From Streptomyces toxytricini (lineage in GTDB: Bacteria > Actinomycetota > Actinomycetes > Streptomycetales > Streptomycetaceae), in contig NZ_BMTY01000015.1 of the NCBI RefSeq assembly GCF_014649915.1, positions 62,001-126,000 on the forward strand: a DNA stretch of 64,000 nucleotides, in the 5' to 3' direction. Below are positions 1 through 7,735 of the stretch, piece after piece. Every line of letters starts with the position of its first letter. The stretch's first letter is position 1. A model generated the notes under the pieces. The model was not told the origin of the DNA, ran no database searches, and saw nothing but the letters and a program-made list of their open reading frames with translations. The translations under genes and the position numbers were made by a program.

Positions 1-168
1 GCCCTCTGGGCCCTCGTCGCCCTCCTCGCCGCCGGCGCCGCCCTCCCCCTCCTCGCCCGCACCGGCCGCCCCCGCGGCCGGACCGGCACCACCACGACCC
101 ACATCACGCAGCACGTCACCGCGACCGGCCTGTTCGGCCGCGCCACCGGCACCATCCACCACCGCTGA
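1..168 (+). CDS. C-terminal part of a small Spd-like membrane protein of the AICE (partial)
   Basis: Reading frame 1 is open from the first base and ends in TGA at 166-168. The visible 55 residues begin with a hydrophobic Ala/Leu segment (residues 1-20, a likely membrane helix), followed by an Arg/Gly/Thr-rich tail ending ATGTIHHR. In AICEs, short proteins of this form sit between the transfer gene and the replication genes and are usually called Spd or mobile element transfer proteins, thought to help intramycelial spread. The start codon lies outside the window. The next gene starts 13 bases downstream, so the two are probably cotranscribed. The family assignment is by position and composition only. 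Confidence 0.55.
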   Translation, partial: ALWALVALLAAGAALPLLARTGRPRGRTGTTTTHITQHVTATGLFGRATGTIHHR

Positions 169-181
169 AAGAGAGCGCCCG

Positions 182-373
182 ATGAGCCAGCCCCTGCCCA
201 GCCGCATCGGCGATGCGGCTGCCCTGCTGCTGGGCCAGCACACCGTCCGCTGCCCCCACCCCGGCTGCACGGTCCGCATCCGCTACCGCGCCGTCACGGC
301 GGACGAGGCCAAGCGACTGACCGCCCTGGCCACTGACCACACCCGCCACGGACCGGAGCAGCAGAGCACGTGA
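182..373 (+). CDS. Small Cys-containing AICE protein, function unknown
   Basis: This 63-residue protein starts at ATG 182, about 6 bases after an AAAGAGAG ribosome-binding stretch. It carries a single CPHPGC knuckle (around residues 24-29) that could be half of a zinc site, followed by a charged helix-like segment. Small Cys-containing proteins of this size are common between spd genes and replication genes in AICEs, but none has a role I can name. It lies between the Spd-like fragment and the primase/polymerase, on the same strand. The overlapping antisense frames here have no recognisable features and were dismissed. Confidence 0.6.
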   Translation: MSQPLPSRIGDAAALLLGQHTVRCPHPGCTVRIRYRAVTADEAKRLTALATDHTRHGPEQQST

Positions 374-450
374 AAGGGCGGCCCCCTCACGCCAATGAAA
401 CGGGGCCGCCCTGCACTCCATGGCCACTCAAGACTTGGAGGACCTCCAGC

Positions 451-1371
451 ATGACCCCTCGCACCGACATCCGACGAGACCACAACCGCAACCTGCCGTT
501 ACTGCCGGCTCTCTCCCGCACCCGCGGTGGCGGCGTGACCGGGATTCTCGACACCGCTCTGGCGCTGACCACCGCGGGCGTGCCAGTGCTGCCGCTGAGC
601 GCGGACAAGCGACCGTTCGCCAACTGCCCCGCCTGCCGGCTGAACTTCTGCGGTGGACGACCCGGGATGAAGACGCCCGGCCCGTGCGCCTGCCCGGCGC
701 CGTGCCACGCCTGGGCCGCTGCCACCACCAACCCGACCGTCATCACCTCGCCGCTCTGGCGAAGGGCCTGGGACCGGGCCGGAGCCATCGGCTACCACCC
801 CGGCGGCGCCGGCGTTACCGTCGTCGACCTCGACAACCCCGCCGCCGTCGACTGGGCCCGCGCCACCCTCCCGGCCACGACGACCGTGGCGACGACGCGT
901 GGGGAGCACTGGATCTACTCCGGCACCGTCCGGTCGGTGAACCGGGTCCGTGACAGCGTGGACATCAAGTCAAGCATGTCCTACGCCCGGTGGCTCGGCC
1001 CCGGCACCGGCGCCATGGCGGCGGTGCCCTCACTCGTGCACGAGCTGGTCGAGAAGAAGCCCGCCGCCGGGCCGGCGCCCCGCCCGGTCACGGTGCCCGC
1101 TCAGGCCGGGGGCGGACGGTGCCCGCACCGCTCGCCCGTCTTCCTGGAACGGGGCATCGCGATGGCGGAGCAACGGATCACCGCCGCCACCAGCGCGGTA
1201 CACAACACGGTGTACGCCACGTTCCTCGCGGTGCTGTCCGCCCACGGCCGGTGCGGCTGCCTCACCGACACCCACATCGGCCGCCTGTTCGCCGCCGCGC
1301 AGGCCAAGGGCGAGTCCCCGCGGCACTGCACGGCCGCGTGGTCCAACGCCGCCACGACGCTGGGGATGTAG
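451..1371 (+). CDS. Bifunctional DNA primase/polymerase (prim-pol) of the AICE
   Basis: This 306-residue prim-pol (archaeo-eukaryotic primase superfamily) would make primers for element replication. Near the N terminus it has PVLPLSADKRP and a Cys-rich segment (residues 59-85, with CPAC, CGG, CAC and CPAPC), which is typical of the family. The metal-binding hhhDhD motif is VVDLD (D126, D128), followed by TTRGEHW (H153) and DIKSS (K173), matching the three catalytic motifs. ATG 451 follows GGAGG at 437-441 with good spacing; an in-frame GTG at 535, nearer the conserved start of the domain, is an alternative. The stop is 2 bases before the next start, so the two replication genes are coupled. 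Confidence 0.85.
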   Translation: MTPRTDIRRDHNRNLPLLPALSRTRGGGVTGILDTALALTTAGVPVLPLSADKRPFANCPACRLNFCGGRPGMKTPGPCACPAPCHAWAAATTNPTVITSPLWRRAWDRAGAIGYHPGGAGVTVVDLDNPAAVDWARATLPATTTVATTRGEHWIYSGTVRSVNRVRDSVDIKSSMSYARWLGPGTGAMAAVPSLVHELVEKKPAAGPAPRPVTVPAQAGGGRCPHRSPVFLERGIAMAEQRITAATSAVHNTVYATFLAVLSAHGRCGCLTDTHIGRLFAAAQAKGESPRHCTAAWSNAATTLGM

Positions 1372-1373
1372 CG

Positions 1374-2849
1374 GTGTCCGAGGACGAGAAGAACCCGGCC
1401 CGCGAGGTCATCACCGACTACGCCCAGGCCCACTTCCGGTACTTCCGCACCGTCGACGGCACCGTCTACGCCCAGCGCAACGGCCACCCCGTCGCCCGCC
1501 CCATCCGCTCCCAGGGCACCACCGGCAGCCACCGGCAGGAACTCATGGTCGGCCTGTTCCGCGACGGGCTCGGCGTCTTCAACGGAACCGCCTTGAAGGA
1601 GGCACTCGACTTGATCGAAGCACTCGCGCTCACCGAGGACGTCCAGCCCGTCCACATCCGCGTCGCCCCCGGCTTCGACGGCGCCACCTGGCTCGACCTC
1701 GGGCGCGACGACGGCCGGTCGGTCCGCATCCACCCCACCGGCTGGAACATCACCGTCCCCGACCCGCGTGAGGTCTGCTGGCGCCGCACCCAGCTCACCG
1801 GCGAACTCCCCCTGCCGGTCAAGGACACGAACGGCAAGGGCATCGACCTGCTGATGCGGCTGTGCAACTTCTCCGACGCCCGCGCCGAGTCCCTGGCCCT
1901 CGCCTGGCTCGTCGGCTGCCTCGGCCCCGACGTCCCCGTCCCCGCCCCCTTCCTCACCGGCCCCCAGGGCGCGGGCAAGTCCACCGCCGGCAAGATGCTC
2001 GTACGGATCATCGAGGGCATGAGCGGCGACCTCCGCCGGGCGCCGAAGGACGAGGAGAACCTCATCACCGCCGTCGCGGCCGGGTGGGTCACCGGCCTGG
2101 ACAACCTCTCCCACCTCGGCCCCGACCTCTCCGACCTGATGTGCTGCATCGTCACCGGCGCCGAGAACATCAAGCGCGCCCTGTTCACCGACGGCGACGT
2201 CGTCCGCGCCCGCTACCGCCGGCCGATGCTGCTGACCGGCATCGACGTCGGCGTCATCCGCCCCGACCTCGCCGAACGCCTCCTCCCCCTCCGCCTGGAA
2301 CGGCCCCGGGTACGGCGGACCGAAGCGGAGCTGTGGGCGGAGTTCGCACGCGACCTGCCCGTGATCCTCGGCTCCGTGCTCGACCTGGCCGTCACGGTCC
2401 GCGCCACGCAGGCCGACATCCCCACCGACCTGCGCATGGCCGACTTCGCCCACCTGTGCGCCCAGCTCGACGCCGCCCGCAGCCTCGGCGCCCTCGACGC
2501 CTACCGGGCGAGCCTGGACGACCTCAACGACGACGTCATCGAGGGCGACCTCCTCGCCCAGACCATCCTCAAGCGCGCCGTCGACATCGAGCCCGGCACC
2601 GACGTGCGGATGACGTCCGCCGAATGGCTGCACGGCCTCACCCAGCTCTACACCGGCGAGGGAGAGTTCCGGCCCCTGCCCAAGGGGTGGCCCACCACCG
2701 GCAAGGTCCTCTCCGACCGCCTCAAGCGCCTGCAGCCCGTCCTCGCCGCCCGCGGCGTTCTCGTCGACTGGGGCCGCACCCGTACCGCCCGCTACATCGA
2801 GATGGCCCGCCCCGCACCCCCGGTCGACGCGCAGCAGCAGGCGTTCTGA
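1374..2849 (+). CDS. P-loop replication ATPase/helicase-like protein of the AICE
   Basis: This 491-residue protein starts at GTG 1374, two bases after the stop of the primase/polymerase. It contains a Walker A motif, GPQGAGKSTAG (around residues 195-205), in the setting of the D5/P4-type primase-helicase or DUF927-like ATPases of phages and AICEs. A likely Walker B/sensor region follows (around TGLDNLSHLGPDLSD). The N-terminal 190 residues resemble the regulatory part of such proteins and the C terminus may be a winged-helix segment. In prim-pol AICEs the primase and this ATPase act together at the origin; the iteron array begins about 190 bases downstream. It could equally be called a plasmid replication initiator. 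The start is set by coupling. Confidence 0.75.
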   Translation: MSEDEKNPAREVITDYAQAHFRYFRTVDGTVYAQRNGHPVARPIRSQGTTGSHRQELMVGLFRDGLGVFNGTALKEALDLIEALALTEDVQPVHIRVAPGFDGATWLDLGRDDGRSVRIHPTGWNITVPDPREVCWRRTQLTGELPLPVKDTNGKGIDLLMRLCNFSDARAESLALAWLVGCLGPDVPVPAPFLTGPQGAGKSTAGKMLVRIIEGMSGDLRRAPKDEENLITAVAAGWVTGLDNLSHLGPDLSDLMCCIVTGAENIKRALFTDGDVVRARYRRPMLLTGIDVGVIRPDLAERLLPLRLERPRVRRTEAELWAEFARDLPVILGSVLDLAVTVRATQADIPTDLRMADFAHLCAQLDAARSLGALDAYRASLDDLNDDVIEGDLLAQTILKRAVDIEPGTDVRMTSAEWLHGLTQLYTGEGEFRPLPKGWPTTGKVLSDRLKRLQPVLAARGVLVDWGRTRTARYIEMARPAPPVDAQQQAF

Positions 2850-3037
2850 ACCCCGCCACGCGGACCCGACCGCACAGGCAAGAAGAGCACCCCGCCCCGC
2901 GCCGGCGGTGCTCCTCTTGCACTTCGGCGGCCTCGCCGCCGCTCAAAGGGCGTGCCGCTCCGCGGCTCCCCATTCACGACTGAAGGCGCACCCAACAACA
3001 GAACACAGGCCCCTTTCCTTCCTAAGTAGGAAGACGC

Positions 3038-3245
3038 TGCGTCACCTGCGTCACCGGGGCCCCGCAAACCGCTCCCCACCTGCACAGACAAGGGTGACGC
3101 AGAGCCCAAATCTCTGCGTCACCCCGCGTCACCTGCGTCACCCCGTGACAGACGGCTGCGTCACCGGTGACACAGCGCCCAAGCCCGTGCGTCACCCGAA
3201 CCCGCAGGTCAAGGGGCCATATGACGCGGATGACGCCGTGACGCA
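3038..3245. repeat. Iteron array of TGCGTCACC, probable AICE replication origin
   Basis: The 485-base gap between the replication ATPase and xis holds many copies of the 9-mer TGCGTCACC. Direct copies are at 3038, 3047 (abutting), 3115, 3134, 3157 and 3188. Inverted copies are at 3093 (GGTGACGCA) and 3237 (one mismatch), with variants at 3125 (CGCGTCACC) and 3166 (GGTGACACA). Copies at 3115, 3125 and 3134 are spaced about 10 bases apart, roughly one helical turn. Clustered short repeats beside replication genes are the hallmark of an iteron origin. They could instead be operators for xis/int control. The remaining bases of the gap show nothing else, and the open frame running through it lacks a start with a ribosome-binding site. 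Confidence 0.6.
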
Positions 3246-3334
3246 GAAATCCCCACCTCGGACACACGCCGCCTGCGTGACGCTCGCGGCAGACAGCACG
3301 ACCAGCTGTCGCTCGAACCTAGGGAGGGCACCGA

Positions 3335-3565
3335 GTGAAGTCCATCTCCGACCCACAATCCGTGCTCCGGGGCGGTCTCCCCGACCGATACCTCACCCCC
3401 GAGGACATCTCCGCGATGTTCTCCGTGCCGATCGAGACCGTCTACCACTGGCGCAAGCAGCGCACCGGCCCGCCCGGCTTCCGCGTCGGCCGGCACGTCC
3501 GCTACGACCCCGAGGCCGTCCAGGCGTGGGTCGCCCAGCAGAGCGAGCTTGACGCCGCCGCTTGA
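3335..3565 (+). CDS. xis: Excisionase-like helix-turn-helix protein (Xis)
   Basis: This 76-residue protein carries a MerR/excisionase-type winged helix: LTPEDISAMFSV then VYHWRKQRTGPPGFRVG and VRYDPEAVQAWV, the standard sequence pattern of AICE excisionases (HTH_17). The GTG start at 3335 follows AGGGAGGG at 3321-3328. It lies between the iteron array and the integrase. A strong hairpin separates it from int, so int may be made at a different level. The role, bending DNA at the attachment site and steering recombination toward excision, is known for the family and inferred here. Confidence 0.85.
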   Translation: MKSISDPQSVLRGGLPDRYLTPEDISAMFSVPIETVYHWRKQRTGPPGFRVGRHVRYDPEAVQAWVAQQSELDAAA

Positions 3566-3579
3566 ACCCGCCTCTCACC

Positions 3580-3616
3580 GGCCGGTGCGCGCCCCGTCAC
3601 GGGGCGCGCACCGGCC
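3580..3616 (+). terminator. Strong hairpin between xis and int
   Basis: The arms GGCCGGTGCGCGCCCC (3580-3595) and GGGGCGCGCACCGGCC (3601-3616) are perfect complements. An extra G-C pair leaves a TCA loop, giving a 17-bp stem. There is no T tract. It could act as a terminator or attenuator between xis and int. Confidence 0.6.
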
Positions 3617-3649
3617 TTCCCCGTACACCGAAAGGAACCACAGCCACCT

Positions 3650-4915
3650 ATGGCCGGCCACGTCCAGGACCGCTGGTACAAGACCGAGACCGACGACAAC
3701 GGCAAGGAAATCCGGGTTAAGAGCGACCGCTACGGCATCGGTATGCGTTATCGGGCCCGCTACGTCGGCCCCGACGGCGCCGAGAAGTCCAAGAGCTTTC
3801 CGGACAAGCAGAAGCGGCTCGCGGAGAAGTGGCTCTCCGCCATCGAGGCCGATATGTCCCGAGGGCAGTACATCGATCCGTCCGCTGGGCGGATCACGTT
3901 CCGGCAGTACGGTGCGAAGTGGCTCGCCTCCCAGACCACGGACCCGACGACGCGCACGACGGTGGGAGTCCACCTTCGGCTGCACGCGTTCCCCTACCTC
4001 GGGACTCGGCCGATCGACTCGTTCCGGCCGGAGCACATCCGCGATTGGCTCGCGGAGCTGGAGAAGTCTCTGCCAGTGTCCTCTTACCGCCGGGTCATCT
4101 TCGCCAGCGTCTCCGCGGTGCTCGCCGCGGCCGTGGACGACGAGCTGCTCGCCAAGAACCCGTGCAAGTCCCGTTCGGTCCGGCCGCCGGCGCCGGTCGC
4201 ACCGCGGGTCCGGCCATGGACGTTGGACCGGGTGTTCGCCATCCGCTCGGCGCTCCCGAAGCGCTATCAGGCGATGGTCGACATCGGAGGGGGGTGCGGT
4301 CTCCGCCAGGGCGAGATTTTCGGACTGGCGGAGGAGCACGTCAGGTTCGACACCGGATGGCTCCACATCGCGAATCAGGTGAAGGTCGTCAACGGGCATC
4401 TCGTCTTCGGGCCGCCGAAGCGCGGAAAGGAGCGGGACGTCCCGCTCCCCCGCCAGGTCGCCCGCGTGCTCCGCGAGCACGCCGAGGAATTCCCGCCCGT
4501 CGACGTCTCTCTGCCTTGGCTGAAGCCGGACGGGCCGCTCGTAACGAAGCGGCTGTACTTCTCGCTCACCGGCGGCGGCGCCGTGCGCCGGACCGACTTC
4601 AACACCCGCGTGTGGAAACCCGCCCTCGTCCAGGCCGGCGTGATTCCCGAGCCCAGGGAGGGCGCGCGTCACCAGGCAGCCCGCGAGCACGGAATGCACG
4701 CGCTGCGGCACTTCTACGCGTCCGTCCTCCTCGACGCCGGCGAGAACATCAAGGCGCTCAGCTCGTACCTCGGTCACGGCGACCCCGGGTTCACGCTCCG
4801 GGTCTACACGCACATGATGGCGAGCAGCGACGGACGGGCCCGCCGGGCCGTGGACGGGCTCTACGAGGGCCCCAGTTCAACGTCTGACGGCCCAGAGACG
4901 GCCCCGGCCGAGTAG
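3650..4915 (+). CDS. int: Tyrosine recombinase / AICE integrase
   Basis: This 421-residue site-specific recombinase integrates and excises the element. It has an N-terminal arm-binding part (with a GMRYRARY strand), a core-binding SAM-like domain (about residues 80-175) and a catalytic domain (about 190-395). The catalytic set is complete: R219 in GGCGLRQGE, H350 and R353 in HALRH, H376 in LGHGDPG and nucleophile Y386 in LRVYTHMM. ATG 3650 follows AAAGGA at 3631-3636. The gene is the last of the element and converges on glnA2, with a shared terminator at 4921-4955. Actinobacterial relatives of this type are commonly the int of AICEs or phages. The enzyme appears intact. Confidence 0.93.
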   Translation: MAGHVQDRWYKTETDDNGKEIRVKSDRYGIGMRYRARYVGPDGAEKSKSFPDKQKRLAEKWLSAIEADMSRGQYIDPSAGRITFRQYGAKWLASQTTDPTTRTTVGVHLRLHAFPYLGTRPIDSFRPEHIRDWLAELEKSLPVSSYRRVIFASVSAVLAAAVDDELLAKNPCKSRSVRPPAPVAPRVRPWTLDRVFAIRSALPKRYQAMVDIGGGCGLRQGEIFGLAEEHVRFDTGWLHIANQVKVVNGHLVFGPPKRGKERDVPLPRQVARVLREHAEEFPPVDVSLPWLKPDGPLVTKRLYFSLTGGGAVRRTDFNTRVWKPALVQAGVIPEPREGARHQAAREHGMHALRHFYASVLLDAGENIKALSSYLGHGDPGFTLRVYTHMMASSDGRARRAVDGLYEGPSSTSDGPETAPAE

Positions 4916-4920
4916 GACGG

Positions 4921-4955
4921 CTGAGGGCCCACGGTTCACGACCGTCGGCCCTCAG
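4921..4955. terminator. Bidirectional terminator between int and glnA2
   Basis: The arms CTGAGGGCC (4921-4929) with ACGGT (4931-4935) pair with ACCGT (4941-4945) and GGCCCTCAG (4947-4955), around loop TCACG. The single C/C mismatch (4930, 4946) is the only flaw in a 14-pair stem. It lies between two converging genes and can serve both. It is also within the region expected to contain the right attachment site. Confidence 0.7.
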
Positions 4956-4990
4956 ACTCAGTTCCAGGGTCTACCTGCACTGACCTGCGC

Positions 4991-6352
4991 TTACAGCACC
5001 GGCAGGTTCTTCCGCAGCTCGAAGGCCGTGACCTCCGAGCGGTACTCCTCCCACTCCTGCTTCTTGTTGCGCAGGAAGAAGTCGAAGACGTGCTCGCCCA
5101 GGGTTTCGGCGACCAGTTCGCTGCGTTCCATCAGGGAGATCGCCTCGCCCAGGTTCTGCGGGAGCGGCTCGATGCCCATCGCGCGGCGTTCCGAGTCCGA
5201 CAGGGCCCAGACGTCGTCGTCGGCGCCGGCCGGGAGTTCGTAGCCCTCCTCGATGCCCTTCAGGCCCGCCGCGAGCAGGACCGCGTACGTCAGGTACGGG
5301 TTGGCGCCCGAGTCGATGGAGCGGACCTCGATGCGCGAGGAGCCCATCTTGCCCGGCTTGTACATCGGGACGCGGATCAGCGCGGAGCGGTTGTTGTGCC
5401 CCCAGCAGATGTACGAGGGGGCCTCGCCGCCGGAGCCGGCCGTGCGGGTGGAGCCGCCCCAGATGCGCTTGTACGAGTTCACCCACTGGTTCGTGACCGC
5501 CGAGGTCTCCGCCGCGTGCCGGAGCAGGCCCGCGATGAAGGAGCGGCCGACCTTCGAGAGCTGGTACTCGGCGCCGGACTCGTAGAAGGCGTTGCGGTCG
5601 CCCTCGAAGAGGGACAGGTGGGTGTGCATGCCGGAGCCGGGGTACTCCGAGAACGGCTTCGGCATGAAGGTGGCCTGGACGCCCTGCTCCAGCGCGACCT
5701 GCTTCATGACCAGGCGGAACGTCATGATGTTGTCGGCGGTGGACAGCGCGTCGGCGTACCGCAGGTCGATCTCCTGCTGGCCGGGGGCGCCCTCGTGGTG
5801 GCTGAACTCGACGGAGATGCCCATCGATTCGAGCATGGTGATCGCCTGCCGGCGGAAGTCCATGCCGACGTTCTGCGGGGTGTGGTCGAAGTAGCCGGAG
5901 TTGTCCGCGGGGACGGGCCGGGAGCCGTCCAGCGGCTTGTCCTTCAGCAGGAAGAACTCGATCTCCGGGTGGGTGTAGAAGGTGAAGCCCAGGTCGGAGG
6001 TCTTGGCGAGGATCCGCTTGAGGACGAAGCGGGGGTCCGCGAAGGACGGCGACCCGTCCGGCATGAGGATGTCGCAGAACATCCGGGCCGTCCCGGGGGC
6101 CTCGGCGCGCCAGGGCAGTATCTGGAAGGTGCCCGGGTCCGGCTTGGCGATCATGTCGGATTCGTAGACCCGCGCGAAGCCCTCGATCGCCGAGCCGTCG
6201 AAGCCGATGCCCTCGTCGAAGGCCTGCTCCAGCTCGGCCGGCGCCACCGCGACGGACTTGAGGAAGCCCAGCACGTCGGTGAACCACAGGCGCACGAAGC
6301 GGATGTCGCGCTCCTCGAGCGTCCGGAGGACGAATTCCTGCTGCTTGTCCAT
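4991..6352 (-). CDS. glnA2: Glutamine synthetase family protein GlnA2 (probable gamma-glutamylpolyamine synthetase)
   Basis: This is a full-length 453-residue class I glutamine synthetase fold, with the N-terminal beta-grasp region (VRLWFTDVLG), the latch DGSAIEGFARV, the metal/ATP segment TFYTHPEIEFFLL and GSGMHTHLS. The adenylylation site of GlnA (Tyr in NLYDLPP) is not conserved: the aligned stretch is DDVWALSDSE with Trp at 382. GlnE control is therefore not expected. Streptomyces coelicolor GlnA2 is reported to glutamylate polyamines rather than make glutamine, and this protein matches that branch from memory. The start ATG at 6352 follows GAAGG. A GlnR-like half-site pair lies upstream (6441-6469). 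Its 3' end is next to the AICE. Confidence 0.9.
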   Translation of the reverse strand: MDKQQEFVLRTLEERDIRFVRLWFTDVLGFLKSVAVAPAELEQAFDEGIGFDGSAIEGFARVYESDMIAKPDPGTFQILPWRAEAPGTARMFCDILMPDGSPSFADPRFVLKRILAKTSDLGFTFYTHPEIEFFLLKDKPLDGSRPVPADNSGYFDHTPQNVGMDFRRQAITMLESMGISVEFSHHEGAPGQQEIDLRYADALSTADNIMTFRLVMKQVALEQGVQATFMPKPFSEYPGSGMHTHLSLFEGDRNAFYESGAEYQLSKVGRSFIAGLLRHAAETSAVTNQWVNSYKRIWGGSTRTAGSGGEAPSYICWGHNNRSALIRVPMYKPGKMGSSRIEVRSIDSGANPYLTYAVLLAAGLKGIEEGYELPAGADDDVWALSDSERRAMGIEPLPQNLGEAISLMERSELVAETLGEHVFDFFLRNKKQEWEEYRSEVTAFELRKNLPVL

Positions 6353-6440
6353 GCCTTCATCCTCGCAGTTCAGACGGCCTGTGCACCACCGCCGTCAGGG
6401 GTGGGCGCGGGGGCGGGCGGACCCAGTATCGCCAGCCGCG

Positions 6441-6469
6441 GTTTCCGCCACATTACGCACCATCGAAAC
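6441..6469 (-). promoter_or_regulatory. GlnR-like half-sites upstream of glnA2
   Basis: Read on the minus strand, GTAAT-N6-GAAAC (6456 to 6441) matches the streptomycete GlnR box gTnAC-n6-GaAAC except for one base. A further GAAAC (6465-6469 on plus) faces it 8 bases away. The sites lie 89-117 bases upstream of glnA2 and 57-85 bases upstream of the divergent gene. Binding is inferred. Confidence 0.4.
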
Positions 6470-6525
6470 CTCGTGGCACCCCTGCACTGACCGCGGGGGC
6501 GTCCTGGCCACTACCATCTGCCGCC

Positions 6526-6990
6526 ATGGGGGGCTGGGAGCACATACGGCAGGGGCGCGGCGCGGGCCGCCCGCCCCGGCGTGCCGTGTTCGCGGTGGCC
6601 CTGGCGGTGCTGCTCGGGGCGTTGCTGCTGTGCGTGCGCCCCGGTGAGCCACACGCTTCCGCCGCCTCGCCCGCCGCCGTCGCCGCACCCGTCACCGCCT
6701 CGCCCGCCGCCGTCGCCGCACCCGTCACCGCCGCGCCCGCCGCCGTCACCGCCGCGCCCGCCCCCCACGGCCCCCGGCACGCCGTGTGCGCGGATCCGGG
6801 GCACCGGCCCGGCTGCTCGCCGTTCTCGCACGTCACCCCCGCCGTCCTGCCCGCCCCGCCGCCCGCGCTGCCCGTCACGCCGGGCGCCGCGGATCCGGCA
6901 GGGCAGGCCGCCGCCGGGCGCGGGGCCCGGCCGTACGACGCCCCGGCCCGGGCCCCCGACCTGCACGCCCTCCAGGTGCTGCGGACCTGA
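6526..6990 (+). CDS. Putative secreted or membrane-anchored Ala/Pro-rich protein, function unknown
   Basis: This 154-residue protein has a basic N terminus (RQGRGAGRPPRRAVF) followed by a hydrophobic helix (about residues 21-38, ALAVLLGALLLCV). That makes it an exported or single-pass protein. The outer part is low-complexity: the unit SPAAVAAPVTA is repeated, then a short Cys pair (VCADPGHRPGC) and Pro-rich tail. No domain is recognised. ATG 6526 lacks a clear ribosome-binding site; a TACCAT -10-like hexamer lies 8 bases upstream (6512-6517), so a very short leader is possible. It is divergent from glnA2 and precedes the DUF3105/DUF305 pair by 79 bases on the same strand. Confidence 0.65.
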   Translation: MGGWEHIRQGRGAGRPPRRAVFAVALAVLLGALLLCVRPGEPHASAASPAAVAAPVTASPAAVAAPVTAAPAAVTAAPAPHGPRHAVCADPGHRPGCSPFSHVTPAVLPAPPPALPVTPGAADPAGQAAAGRGARPYDAPARAPDLHALQVLRT

Positions 6991-7069
6991 CGGGTCCCGG
7001 CGCGCCGCGTACGACGCCCCGCGCCGCCACCAGACCCACCCCACCCCCCTCACGAAGGAACCAGGTCAC

Positions 7070-7735
7070 ATGGCCGGCACCAACCCGACCCCCAACCCCT
7101 CCCGCCAGGCGCGCATAGCCGAGATGCGCCGCGCCGAACGCGCCCGCGAGCGCCGCAACAAGATCCTCGCGATCTCGGTCTCGACGGCGCTCGTCGCGGG
7201 CCTCGTCGGCTTCGGCGCGTGGGTGCTGCTGCAGCAGAAGGCCGAGGAGAAGGCGGCGGCCCGCGCGGCCGAGACCGCCCGCACCACCCCCGTGGCCGCC
7301 GAGCAGTCCTGGGACGCGAAGTCGCTCGGCCGCAACCACGTCGAGACGCCCGTCTCGTACCCGATGAACCCGCCGGTCGGCGGGGACCACCACCCGCGCT
7401 GGATGAACTGCGACGGCAACGTCTACAAGGAGCCGGTCCCGCGCGAGAACGCCGTGCACTCGCTGGAGCACGGCGCGGTGTGGGTGACGTACAACGACAA
7501 GGCCCCCGCGGCGGACGTCGCCGAGCTCGCCCGCACGGTGGAGAACACCCCGTACTCGCTGATGAGCCCGGTCGCCGACCAGCCCGGGGCGATCATGCTG
7601 AGCGCGTGGGGCAAGCAGGTCACCGTCGACAGCGCCTCCGACCCGCGCGTGAAGCAGTTCTTCACCAAGTACGTGCAGGGCCCGCAGACCCCCGAGCCGG
7701 GCGCGGCCTGCACGATGGGGGTGGCCGGCAAGTGA
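7070..7735 (+). CDS. DUF3105 family membrane-anchored protein
   Basis: This 221-residue protein has a charged cytoplasmic N terminus (AEMRRAERARERRNK), one membrane helix (about 33-54) and an extracytoplasmic DUF3105 domain. Family features visible are NHVETPVSYPMNPPVGGDHHPRW-like segments, here with the HH pair, and NAVHSLEHGAVWVTY. His/Met/Cys-rich positions such as GGDHHPRWMNC suggest a metal site, but the biochemical role is not known to me. ATG 7070 follows GAAGGAACC. Its stop TGA overlaps the GTG start of the DUF305 gene, so the two are translationally coupled, which points to joint function on the cell surface. Confidence 0.88.
   Translation: MAGTNPTPNPSRQARIAEMRRAERARERRNKILAISVSTALVAGLVGFGAWVLLQQKAEEKAAARAAETARTTPVAAEQSWDAKSLGRNHVETPVSYPMNPPVGGDHHPRWMNCDGNVYKEPVPRENAVHSLEHGAVWVTYNDKAPAADVAELARTVENTPYSLMSPVADQPGAIMLSAWGKQVTVDSASDPRVKQFFTKYVQGPQTPEPGAACTMGVAGK

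Larger units (their letters stand above)
1..4960 (+). mobile_element. AICE (integrative and conjugative element), right part with prim-pol replication module
   Basis: A block of co-oriented genes has the order expected of an actinomycete integrative and conjugative element: an Spd-like membrane protein, a small Cys-rich protein, primase/polymerase, a P-loop replication ATPase, an iteron array, an excisionase and a tyrosine integrase. The transfer gene (TraB/FtsK-like) should lie left of the window. The integrase end abuts the 3' end of the converging glnA2 gene and no tRNA is present there. The right attachment site should therefore lie between 4916 and about 5010, but it cannot be defined without the left junction. 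The family is known to excise, replicate and transfer as double-stranded DNA; whether this copy still does so is inference. Confidence 0.85.

Noticed and set aside
1101..2633. Long antisense frame over the replication ATPase
   Set aside because: In high-GC DNA long antisense frames are common. The product lacks domains and the sense frame has Walker A and a coupled start.
2908..3552. Open frame through the iteron array
   Set aside because: It has no start with a ribosome-binding site, its product mirrors the repeats, and it overlaps the xis gene.
4916..4990. tRNA gene as AICE target
   Set aside because: The stretch folds only as the terminator hairpin; no cloverleaf or CCA-end-like sequence is present on either strand.
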